Below, piece after piece: positions 1-5,955 of a DNA stretch of 6,309 nucleotides. How positions within the stretch are numbered: the stretch's first letter is position 1; each line of letters opens with the position of its first letter. The stretch is from the NCBI GenBank assembly GCA_937907035.1, contig CALCTX010000079.1, positions 1-6,309 of the forward strand, in the 5' to 3' direction. This stretch comes from an uncultured Selenomonadales bacterium. GTDB taxonomy: Bacteria > Bacillota_C > Negativicutes > Selenomonadales > Selenomonadaceae. The position numbers were made by a program, and so were the translations under genes. Below the pieces are notes generated by a model. That model ran no database searches. It was given only the letters and a program-made list of their open reading frames with translations, and was not told the DNA's origin.

Positions 1-31
1 ATCTATAGAGGTGGAGGACATCTTTGCTGAG
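1..31. other. Left edge downstream of the repeat protein
   Basis: Only 31 bases follow the repeat-protein stop. There is no hairpin or T-run, so termination is not visible in the window. A minus-strand ATG at 21-19 opens a frame that stays open to the edge (seven codons, MSSTSID) but has no ribosome site. Whether another gene follows cannot be judged. Confidence 0.3.
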
Positions 32-361
32 TTACACTACACCAGGAAACGAATCCACAAATTTTATCTTTATATCCGGAAAACTGTCTACAAACTGGAT
101 AGTAAAGTCCGGAAAGCTGTCTACGAACTGCCATTTACCTACTTTATCAGGAAATGAATCTACTAATTGCACTTTTAGATCAGGAAACGAATCTACCACC
201 TGCACTTTGATGTCCGGAAAGGACTCTACTACCTTGACCTTGCCGCAAAGCTTAATGCCTTTATAATATCCGTCCCGATTGATCTTTGAGGCTGCGCAAG
301 CCGTTGAAGCGACTGCTATTGCCAAAAGAAATGTCATCAACACTACTGCTGCTTTTTTCAT
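32..361 (-). CDS. Small exported protein with six VDSFPD repeats
   Basis: A 109-residue protein of unknown function. Residues 1-23 look like a Sec signal peptide: MKK, a hydrophobic stretch at 4-18, then ACA before A24, which suits signal peptidase I. C22 is not preceded by a convincing lipobox (S-T-A-C), so a lipoprotein is less likely. The mature part, about 86 residues, has a short head (GYYKG at 31-35, C39) and then six copies of V[DE]SFP[DG] at residues 45-50, 56-61, 67-72, 80-85, 91-96 and 102-107. Spacing is 11 residues, except 13 between copies 3 and 4, where KVGKW is inserted. Hydrophobic and polar residues alternate between copies (IKVQVV, FTIQFV), which predicts short beta strands, probably a compact closed beta repeat fold. 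The ATG at 361 has AAGGAGG ten bases upstream, inside the end of the PHP gene, so it is probably the last or a late gene of that operon. The gene is certain; the role is not known to me. Confidence 0.85.
   Translation of the reverse strand: MKKAAVVLMTFLLAIAVASTACAASKINRDGYYKGIKLCGKVKVVESFPDIKVQVVDSFPDLKVQLVDSFPDKVGKWQFVDSFPDFTIQFVDSFPDIKIKFVDSFPGVV
41..229 (-). repeat. Six in-frame 33-nt repeats encoding VDSFPD units
   Basis: The 18-nt cores lie at 212-229, 179-196, 146-163, 107-124, 74-91 and 41-58. Their spacing is 33, 33, 39, 33 and 33 nt. The copies are clearly diverged at DNA level. The serine of the core is coded TCC, TCG, TCA, AGC, AGT and TCG in order, and proline alternates between CCG and CCT, while Phe is TTT throughout. 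This is a coding repeat preserved at the protein level, not a recent tandem duplication. Confidence 0.9.
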
Positions 362-371
362 CTTTTTCAGG

Positions 372-378
372 CCTCCTT
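372..378 (-). promoter_or_regulatory. Shine-Dalgarno of the repeat protein, overlapping the PHP stop
   Basis: The minus strand reads AAGGAGG here, ten bases before the ATG at 361. Its first two bases are the last two of the TAA stop of the PHP gene (377-379). A ribosome terminating on the PHP gene therefore sits on the initiation site of the next one. This suggests translational coupling and places both genes on one transcript. Confidence 0.75.
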
Positions 379-1168
379 AATAATCAGCCGATAATGGCAT
401 CAATTGACGCTCGTAAAAAATTACCGTTTCCAAACCACATGCTTTTGCTAACGCTTCTGCCTGTTCCATATGTGCCCCTACCGTTTCCTTATTATGTGCA
501 TCAGAAGCAAGCGTTACGTACTTGCCGCCTAATTCTTTATACCGCATATATATCGGCTTAAGTTCATCGATAACTGCCTGATCGGCAAAGCGACGAGTGT
601 TGATCTCCATTACTGTATTCGTATCAACTGCCGCTTGAAGCACTTCGTCAATTTCTTTTTTAAATTCTTCATAATCAAGTCTCGGATCATCATAGGGAGC
701 ATACCGGCAAATATAATCAATATGCCCTAAAACATCAATATACGGATTTTTCCGAACCATATCTGCCATCAGCTCTAAATATCGTTTATATGTATCCTGT
801 TTGCTTTTTCCTTCATAAAAATCTTTTTCATAGATATCAAACCCATCAACAACATGAATCGATCCAATAACCTGGTCAAATTTCACTTTTTCTGCAAATG
901 CTTTATTTTCTGCCAGACAGTCTTCTCCTAATCCGAGTTCAACACCCAAAAGCAGATACATTCCACGCATTGCACCATATTCATCCATATATTTCACGGG
1001 GTCAAATGTGAAATCGTACCGATCACTCGGATAATTAAAATCCATGTGTTCCGTGAAAATAATGCCCATTCCTTTATTTCGTGCTGCCTGATACGCATCG
1101 AGCCCGCTCATTTCAGAGTCAGCTGAATATTGTGTATGAACATGACTATCGTAATACATTGTTATCAT
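377..1168 (-). CDS. PHP-domain phosphoesterase, histidinol-phosphatase (HisJ) type
   Basis: A 263-residue protein of the polymerase-and-histidinol-phosphatase (PHP) superfamily, near the usual HisJ length. The metal-binding residues expected for a three-metal PHP hydrolase are present in order: H9 and H11 (DSHVHT), H41 (FTEH), E77 (GVELG), H105 (IGSIH), H149 (GHIDY), D223 and H225 (SDAH). HisJ enzymes hydrolyse L-histidinol phosphate to histidinol in histidine synthesis. No his gene is nearby, so another phosphorylated substrate is possible. No signal peptide is seen, so it should be cytosolic. The start is ambiguous. ATG 1168 overlaps the upstream TGA as ATGA, but AGGAAGG at 1169-1175 is better spaced for ATG 1159, which would give an N-terminus MYYDSHVHT closer to the family. 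Family assignment is firm; the exact substrate is inferred. Confidence 0.93.
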   Translation of the reverse strand: MITMYYDSHVHTQYSADSEMSGLDAYQAARNKGMGIIFTEHMDFNYPSDRYDFTFDPVKYMDEYGAMRGMYLLLGVELGLGEDCLAENKAFAEKVKFDQVIGSIHVVDGFDIYEKDFYEGKSKQDTYKRYLELMADMVRKNPYIDVLGHIDYICRYAPYDDPRLDYEEFKKEIDEVLQAAVDTNTVMEINTRRFADQAVIDELKPIYMRYKELGGKYVTLASDAHNKETVGAHMEQAEALAKACGLETVIFYERQLMPLSADY

Positions 1169-1419
1169 CCTTCCTCTATTGCTACGCGAAGTGCTTTTGC
1201 CAACTGATCAGGGCAGGAAGTCGGCTTTGCCCCGCATTTTATGCCGGCAAGCATATCAGCAACCTCTGATGCCTTCCGACCTTCAATCATTTTTGCCAGC
1301 CCGACTGTATTCCCCGGGCAGCCGCCAATAAATTCTGCTTTTTTTATGATATCTCCATCCAGAGCAAAAATTATCTTTCGTGAACACGTTCCCTGGGTTT
1401 GATATTCAAAGGTCTTCAT
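1165..1419 (-). CDS. TSCPD-domain protein (TIGR03905-like)
   Basis: A protein of 84 residues from ATG 1419 that consists of a single TSCPD domain. The signature T-S-C-P-D lies at residues 67-71. Conserved-looking cysteines occur at C12 (GTCS), C34 (GGCPGN), C62 (IKCG) and C69 (TSCPD), and could form a metal site. Domains of this type also occur at the C-terminus of class II ribonucleotide reductases, where they are cysteine-rich. The role of the stand-alone protein is not established to my knowledge. A GTG at 1425 could start two codons earlier, at 5 bases from the AAGGAGG at 1431-1437. ATG 1419, at 11 bases, gives MKTFEY, which looks more like the family. The stop overlaps the PHP start by four bases (ATGA), so the two are probably co-translated. 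Confidence 0.9.
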   Translation of the reverse strand: MKTFEYQTQGTCSRKIIFALDGDIIKKAEFIGGCPGNTVGLAKMIEGRKASEVADMLAGIKCGAKPTSCPDQLAKALRVAIEEG

Positions 1420-1430
1420 CTGCACTTTCT

Positions 1431-1437
1431 CCTCCTT
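1431..1437 (-). promoter_or_regulatory. Shine-Dalgarno of the TSCPD gene
   Basis: The minus strand reads AAGGAGG followed by AGAAA. It is 5 bases from GTG 1425 and 11 bases from ATG 1419, so it fits either start. It is the first ribosome site after the trk terminator and so probably opens a new transcription unit. No convincing -35/-10 pair is seen between 1438 and 1507. Confidence 0.7.
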
Positions 1438-1507
1438 ATGATCAGTTATTTGATATTTATTATTTCAACATTGATCCATAAAACTCCTGCTATCAAACCG
1501 AAAAAGA

Positions 1508-1550
1508 AATTGGTCAAAAAAGCATTAATAAATCGCTTCTTTGACCAATT
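1508..1550 (-). terminator. Intrinsic terminator of the trk operon
   Basis: It lies four bases after the TAA of the second trkH. Arms 1508-1523 (AATTGGTCAAAAAAGC on the plus strand) and 1535-1550 (GCTTCTTTGACCAATT) pair over 16 positions with one mismatch, around an 11-base loop. On the minus strand the stem runs straight into TCTTTTT (1507-1501). There is no T-run on the plus-strand side, so it acts only on minus-strand transcripts. The stem is AT-rich, so efficiency is uncertain. Confidence 0.8.
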
Positions 1551-1554
1551 AAGA

Positions 1555-3006
1555 TTACCAGCTTTTATTTTTATGCCAAAACTCAGGATTAAGCATTGAA
1601 AGGATAGTAAATATTTCCAACCTGCCCAATAAAATACCAAAGCAGATCACAAACTTTGAAAAATTAGGCAAGTCTGCAAAGGTACTGGTCGCACCGACCT
1701 GACCAAATGCCGGTCCGATACCGCTCATAGCAGAAATACTCGCTCCAATGGCATCACGGGCAGTCATGCCGTCTGCCAGCAATAACACAGACCACAATAC
1801 GCATAACATTATATACACGAAAAAATATCTTCCGACCATAAACAGCTTATCCCGTCCAACCGGGTTCCCATTAATGGTAATACTATACAATGCTTGTGGA
1901 TGCAGCCGCTGCCAAAGTTCAGCATATACACCCTTAAATAAGATAACCACCCGGGAGACTTTCAAGCCTCCGGAGGTTGAACCGGCACAGCCGCCCATCA
2001 TCATTAAAAACAATAAGCAAAAATGAGAAAATGCCGGCCATCGTTCATAATCAGTTGCAACAAATCCCGTTGACGATGACAATGATACGGTCTGAAAAGC
2101 CGCCTCACGAAAAGCACTGAAAAAATCCAGATCAAGCTGCGACATTAAATTAGCGGTTATCATCAAAATAAAAATACTAAGAACTGACAGATAGACCTTA
2201 AACTCCGTATGCCGTTTTAATGTCTTTAATCCATGATGAGCTACTTGAATATACATATTGAAGTTCAGACTTGAAAGGATCATAAAAAATACCATCCAAG
2301 CTTCAATCACCGGGCTTTGAAAATAGGCAACACTTGCATCATGAGTAGAGAACCCGCCTGTTGCTATAGTCGCAAACGCATGCAATATCGCATCAAAATA
2401 ATACATACCACATAAGTAGTAAATTATTGCTGCCGAAACCGTAAATCCCAGATATATTTTAAACAACGACACTGCCATGCTCTTTAAACGTGGCACCAGC
2501 CGCTCACGGTCGCCGGATGATTCGGCATTCAGCATATGAACCATTCCATGGCCGAATTGCGGCAGTAATGCGATAAATACAACGACTATTCCCAACCCAC
2601 CGATCCAATGGATAAGTGACCGCCATAATAAAATGCTTTTCGGCATTTCATCAATATGAGTAATTACCGTTGCACCCATGCATCCAAGACCGGACATTGC
2701 TTCAAAAAAACTGTTCAACAAAGACAGATAACCGCCAGCCCAGAATGGTATCATACAGGTCACGACACACAAAAGCCAGCCGAGCCCGGTTATAGCGATT
2801 CCTTCCCGCACATTCATTGTATCGCCACTATTTCGTCCATACGAATAAAGAATGGCTCCTAATGCCAACGCACCGCCCAAAGATTCAATAAAAGCGTTAC
2901 GATTTCCTTCCGCTTCAAAGACTGAACAAATCAACGGCAGAAGCATTATCACACAACAGGCCAATATTAACTTACTTAAAATATAGGCTACAATCCGAAA
3001 ATTCAA
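1555..3006 (-). CDS. trkH: TrkH-family potassium uptake protein (downstream copy)
   Basis: A 483-residue polytopic membrane protein, of normal length for the TrkH/KtrB family, which forms the K+ pathway from four pore-loop repeats. Loop 2 (TGGFST, 216-221) and loop 3 (STGF, 312-315) look typical. Loop 4 (SGIGPAFGQVG, 428-438) keeps the GxGP core. Loop 1 reads SGLGCMGA (105-112), where the usual form is SGFTTTGA. The filter glycine G111 is kept but the three threonines are G, C and M. The conserved HWIGGLG (133-139) and GGCAGSTSGG followed by K349 and R352 (338-352) are present. The start is TTG at 3006, giving MNFRIV as in many TrkH proteins, with AAGGA at 3018-3022; no in-frame ATG fits better. 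It lies 45 bases after the other trkH and is last in the operon. It is expected to work with TrkA, though its specificity may be altered. Confidence 0.94.
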   Translation of the reverse strand: MNFRIVAYILSKLILACCVIMLLPLICSVFEAEGNRNAFIESLGGALALGAILYSYGRNSGDTMNVREGIAITGLGWLLCVVTCMIPFWAGGYLSLLNSFFEAMSGLGCMGATVITHIDEMPKSILLWRSLIHWIGGLGIVVVFIALLPQFGHGMVHMLNAESSGDRERLVPRLKSMAVSLFKIYLGFTVSAAIIYYLCGMYYFDAILHAFATIATGGFSTHDASVAYFQSPVIEAWMVFFMILSSLNFNMYIQVAHHGLKTLKRHTEFKVYLSVLSIFILMITANLMSQLDLDFFSAFREAAFQTVSLSSSTGFVATDYERWPAFSHFCLLFLMMMGGCAGSTSGGLKVSRVVILFKGVYAELWQRLHPQALYSITINGNPVGRDKLFMVGRYFFVYIMLCVLWSVLLLADGMTARDAIGASISAMSGIGPAFGQVGATSTFADLPNFSKFVICFGILLGRLEIFTILSMLNPEFWHKNKSW

Positions 3007-3051
3007 GATAGCTTCAATCCTTTTTTCAACAATACCAATTTGTTGTAAAAT
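3007..3051 (-). other. Intergenic spacer between the two trkH genes
   Basis: A 45-base spacer. It holds AAGGA (3018-3022), the probable ribosome site for TTG 3006, and a weak 6-bp inverted repeat (CAACAA 3027-3032, TTGTTG 3040-3045, 7-base loop). On the minus strand the repeat is followed by AAAAAAGG and not by T residues, so it is not an intrinsic terminator. Read-through from the upstream to the downstream trkH is expected. Confidence 0.5.
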
Positions 3052-4497
3052 TTACCAACGCTGCCGCGCTCGGCCGATAAACAACTGAACAACCATCAGT
3101 ATCGAAAAAATCTCTATACGGCCTAAAAGCATCAAAAAGCAACACAAAAGTCGTGTCCCCGCCGAAAGAGAAGCAAAGCTGGCTGCATTCTCTGCCAAAA
3201 GTGCTGCCGAACCAATATTTCCCAAACAGGAAGCAACGATTCCCAGGCATTTTATATCTGTAATCCCTTCTAACGACACTAAAAGTGAAAAGCCAAAAAA
3301 CACCGCCATATACAGGAAGAAAAATACCAAAGTTGAACCAACTACTGCACCGGGAACAGGATGTTTGCCTATAAAAATATTAACTACCATATGAGGATGC
3401 ATCATTCGTCTCAATTCTTTTGCTGCCGCTTTAAATAAGATCATAAATCTCAATACTTTGAAACCGCCGGCCGATGAACCGATACAACCACCGACAAAAA
3501 CTAACAAAAATAATAAGTGGCGGTCCAAATCCGGCCAAAACGGGAAGCGTGCCGTAGAAAATCCTGTTGTACTGATAAATGATGCCGTTTCAAAAAATCC
3601 AAACCGTATACTGGCTGCCAGATCATAGATGCCCGACTGCCAAAGGTGAATAGATATTATCGAACCAAAAAGGGCAAACAGGCCTAAAAACGCCAACATC
3701 TCCCGGCTTCGCAGAACATCAAGAATTGAACGACGCCTCATTGCCTGCCAATAAAGAAGGAAATTCCCGCTGGAAAGCAACATAAATACCATTACTGTAA
3801 TTTCCAGTGCCGAATTAGTAAACCCTGTTACTGCCGGCGAATCATAGCACCCTCCTGTAGCCAATGTTACCAAAGCTACATTGATAGCATCAAACCAATT
3901 TATTCCACAACAATAGCAAGCGACAAAAGCTAAACCGGTAAACAAAAAATATACCACCAGGACTCCATTGGCCAGACGGCGCAAGGAATGCAAAATATGT
4001 CCGAATGACATATTTGGCGGCAAAACCAGCTTCATCGCAAACTCAGACCCAGTCTGCGGCATCAGTGTAACAACCATCATGATTATATTAAGACCGCCCA
4101 GCCACTGCGTAATACTGCGCCAAAAAATGATCGGTCTTGTTTCATATGGAGACAGCAATGTCAGTCCGGTAGTTGTAAATCCTGATACGCTTTCGCAAAA
4201 GGCGTCAAACGGACTAAGTCTGCCCGCAATAATATACGGCAGCATGCCAATGGCAATAAATGATGTCCAAATAAGCAACATGAGAAGAGCGCCTTCTCTG
4301 ACCAGAAGCCGCTCTTTATATCCCTTTCCATAACGGATAAAGCCTATTCCCATTGTAAAAGCCAATACCGCCGGAAGCAAAAACGCCATTATTTGATGTG
4401 TCGCTTCCCTTGATGCCATAAACGCCGGCAACAAGAGAACACTACCGATGAACAACGAGGAAAATCCCGTCATGATCATCAGAATTCTGACATTCAT
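3052..4497 (-). CDS. trkH: TrkH-family potassium uptake protein (upstream copy)
   Basis: A second TrkH-family pore protein of 481 residues, clearly diverged from the downstream copy but collinear with it; S105-G106 of filter 1 falls at the same residue in both. Loop 1 is standard (SGFTTTG, 105-111) and loop 3 is standard (STTGFST, 309-315). Loop 2 reads ATGGCYDSP (213-221) where ATGGFST is usual. Loop 4 reads LGNIGSAALL (425-434), lacking the proline and glycine of the usual NIGPGLG. QWLGGLN (131-137) and GGCIGSSAGGFKVLR (336-350) are conserved. ATG 4497 follows the trkA stop by one base (TAAGATG), and its ribosome site (GGGG at 4504-4507) is inside trkA, so translation is probably coupled. 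As the first TrkH after TrkA it is a likely TrkA partner. Whether it conducts K+ as efficiently as a standard TrkH cannot be told from sequence. Confidence 0.94.
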   Translation of the reverse strand: MNVRILMIMTGFSSLFIGSVLLLPAFMASREATHQIMAFLLPAVLAFTMGIGFIRYGKGYKERLLVREGALLMLLIWTSFIAIGMLPYIIAGRLSPFDAFCESVSGFTTTGLTLLSPYETRPIIFWRSITQWLGGLNIIMMVVTLMPQTGSEFAMKLVLPPNMSFGHILHSLRRLANGVLVVYFLFTGLAFVACYCCGINWFDAINVALVTLATGGCYDSPAVTGFTNSALEITVMVFMLLSSGNFLLYWQAMRRRSILDVLRSREMLAFLGLFALFGSIISIHLWQSGIYDLAASIRFGFFETASFISTTGFSTARFPFWPDLDRHLLFLLVFVGGCIGSSAGGFKVLRFMILFKAAAKELRRMMHPHMVVNIFIGKHPVPGAVVGSTLVFFFLYMAVFFGFSLLVSLEGITDIKCLGIVASCLGNIGSAALLAENAASFASLSAGTRLLCCFLMLLGRIEIFSILMVVQLFIGRARQRW

Positions 4498-4498
4498 C

Positions 4499-5845
4499 TT
4501 ATTCCCCGCCTTTAAAATAACTCATAACCTTGTTATTAAACTGGGTTTGAATAAACAATATGACCCGGTCTCCAGGCATCAGTACCGTCGAACCATTCGC
4601 AACGAAAGCATCTTCACCGCGAACGTATGCACAAACCAGACATTCTCTTGGTAAAAGAACATCCTTCAACGGCCTGCCGCAAGCTTTTGCACCTTCCGGA
4701 ACAATAACCTCGACTGCCTCAGCTTTCGCACCTTCCAAAATAGAAACCGAAACAACTCCGCCACGCCGTACAAAAGCCAAAACCTCACTGGCAGAAAGCA
4801 AGCGGGCCGACAGTACTACATCAACACCAACTTTTTCCATCAAGTCAACATATTCGCCACGACCAACCCGGACGATTGTTTTCTTAGCCCCTAAATGTTT
4901 AGCCAATAACGCAAGCATAAGATTGAGCTTATCATCTTCCGTCAGACAGACTACTACATCAGCTTCATCAATTCCCTCTTCCTGTAAGAGATCTACATCT
5001 GTTCCGTCTCCGCAAAGTACCAGACCATTACCGATCTTTTCAGCGATCAACCGGCAACGTTCCCGATCTTTTTCAATAACTTTGACCTGCATTCCCTGTT
5101 CGACCAACATTGGAGCCAGGAATCGTCCCGTACGGCCGGCACCGATTATTACTATCCGATGCATCTTGCGGGCATCACGTTGAACAAAATTCTCACTGAA
5201 GGCTTCTATCTCTTTCGGATCGCCAATAAAATACGCATTATCCCCCGGCATAAAACAATCATCGCCATGAGGAATGATCATCCTGTGATCACGGAATATC
5301 ATACCCGCCAAAACAGTCTTCGGCAAAGCAAGATCTTTCAAGCAGATATTAGCTAAAGAAGATTCCTTTTTTATCTTAGTTTCAAAAAGACGGACTTTAC
5401 CTCCGGCAAAATCCTCGACATTAAGCGCCGACGGCATGACCAAAACTCGTTTGATCTCCAAGGCCGTGATCAACTCCGGATTGAGCATAAGATCAATATC
5501 AAAATTCTCTTTCAGATATTCTTTCGCCTCAGACATGAATTGCATATCGCGAATCCGGACTATAGTATGCTTTATGCCTTGTTTTTTTGCCAAAATACAG
5601 GCAACCATATTTACTTCATCACGGTCAGTAACTGCAATAAGCAAATCAGCCCCCCGGACGTCCGGATCATTCATCGTAATAGGACTGGCACCATTAGCCA
5701 ATATTGTCAAGACATCCAACGTATTTTTGGCTGCTTCAAGGCGTGAGGCATCATTTTCTATGAGAACAACATCATACTGCTCATTAGAAAGAAACTCTGC
5801 GATACTGTAGCCAAGTTTTCCCGCACCAACAATAACTATACGCAC
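4499..5845 (-). CDS. trkA: TrkA, NAD-binding regulatory subunit of Trk K+ uptake
   Basis: A cytoplasmic protein of 448 residues, the usual length for two-domain TrkA. It has two tandem RCK units. The first Rossmann fold starts at residue 1 with GAGKLG (7-12) and the ribose-binding acid E30 (LIEND), followed by a TrkA_C-like part at about 144-225. The second has GAGRTG (235-240), E258 (VIEKD) and CGDGTD (278-283), with a C-terminal part at about 365-446. TrkA assembles as a ring under TrkH and gates it in response to bound nucleotides (NAD(H), and ATP/ADP in studied systems); some RCK_C domains bind c-di-AMP. The start is GTG 5845, seven bases from GGGAGGG (5853-5859), and it places the GAGKLG fold at the very N-terminus. 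It is the first gene of the trkA-trkH-trkH operon. Both nucleotide sites look intact. Confidence 0.97.
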   Translation of the reverse strand: MRIVIVGAGKLGYSIAEFLSNEQYDVVLIENDASRLEAAKNTLDVLTILANGASPITMNDPDVRGADLLIAVTDRDEVNMVACILAKKQGIKHTIVRIRDMQFMSEAKEYLKENFDIDLMLNPELITALEIKRVLVMPSALNVEDFAGGKVRLFETKIKKESSLANICLKDLALPKTVLAGMIFRDHRMIIPHGDDCFMPGDNAYFIGDPKEIEAFSENFVQRDARKMHRIVIIGAGRTGRFLAPMLVEQGMQVKVIEKDRERCRLIAEKIGNGLVLCGDGTDVDLLQEEGIDEADVVVCLTEDDKLNLMLALLAKHLGAKKTIVRVGRGEYVDLMEKVGVDVVLSARLLSASEVLAFVRRGGVVSVSILEGAKAEAVEVIVPEGAKACGRPLKDVLLPRECLVCAYVRGEDAFVANGSTVLMPGDRVILFIQTQFNNKVMSYFKGGE

Positions 5846-5852
5846 GGAAAGA

Positions 5853-5859
5853 CCCTCCC
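5853..5859 (-). promoter_or_regulatory. Shine-Dalgarno that fixes the GTG start of trkA
   Basis: The minus strand reads GGGAGGG seven bases before GTG 5845. No ATG is available near it in the trkA frame, and the encoded N-terminus (MRIVIVGAGKLG) matches the family exactly, so the GTG start is well supported. Confidence 0.75.
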
Positions 5860-5877
5860 TGCAAAATCATATTATCA

Positions 5878-5907
5878 ATTATAATACTCTTTTATCTGAA
5901 AAAAGAA
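5878..5907 (-). promoter_or_regulatory. Candidate promoter of the trk operon
   Basis: A perfect TATAAT box lies on the minus strand at 5883-5878. The -35 region about 17 bases upstream is poor (T-rich, near TCTTTT), so this would be a -10-driven or regulated promoter. Initiation about seven bases downstream would leave a leader of roughly 25 bases, too short for a c-di-AMP (ydaO-type) riboswitch such as precedes some K+ transporters. The placement, between the cysK terminator and trkA, supports it more than the -35 does. Confidence 0.45.
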
Positions 5908-5921
5908 AAGCAAAATAAAAA

Positions 5922-5949
5922 CAGGGAATATCATAACAAATATTCCCTG
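5922..5949 (-). terminator. Intrinsic terminator of cysK
   Basis: It lies directly after the cysK stop. Perfect 10-bp arms, CAGGGAATAT (plus strand, 5922-5931) and ATATTCCCTG (5940-5949), enclose an 8-base loop. On the minus strand the stem is followed by TTTTTATTTTG (5921-5911). It is a strong rho-independent terminator that acts on leftward transcripts and separates cysK from the trk operon. Confidence 0.9.
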
Positions 5950-5955
5950 CTGCTA

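Noticed and set aside
24..266. Plus-strand open frame of 80 codons with a repeating SGNEST/SGKLST pattern
   Set aside because: It is the antisense image of the VDSFPD repeats. It has no ribosome site and lies wholly inside a well-supported minus-strand gene.
1438..1507. Promoter for the TSCPD-PHP-repeat unit
   Set aside because: TTGAAA and TAATAA-like hexamers occur but not at a workable 16-18 base spacing. A promoter is expected after the terminator, but I cannot point to one.
1446..1640. Minus-strand 64-codon frame overlapping the end of the downstream trkH
   Set aside because: It looks membrane-like only because it reads the trkH 3' end out of frame. It then runs through the terminator hairpin and has no ribosome site or family resemblance.
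3027..3045. Hairpin between the two trkH genes as a terminator or attenuator
   Set aside because: The stem is only 6 bp, weak, and followed by A residues and the ribosome site, not a T-run.
3026..3250. Minus-strand 74-codon frame inside the upstream trkH
   Set aside because: Out-of-frame reading of the TrkH C-terminal coding region. No start signal.
4560..5183. Plus-strand open frame of 207 codons opposite trkA
   Set aside because: Serine/threonine/arginine-rich, low-complexity translation typical of an antisense frame. The opposite strand carries a full, motif-complete TrkA.
5871..5885. Inverted repeat ATTAT-5-ATAAT over the trk -10 region, as a possible operator
   Set aside because: Only five AT-only pairs in an AT-rich leader, easily due to chance. 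No known operator is recognised.
5846..5920. c-di-AMP (ydaO) riboswitch upstream of the K+ operon
   Set aside because: Fewer than 80 bases separate the cysK terminator from trkA, too short for the element, and no conserved core is seen.
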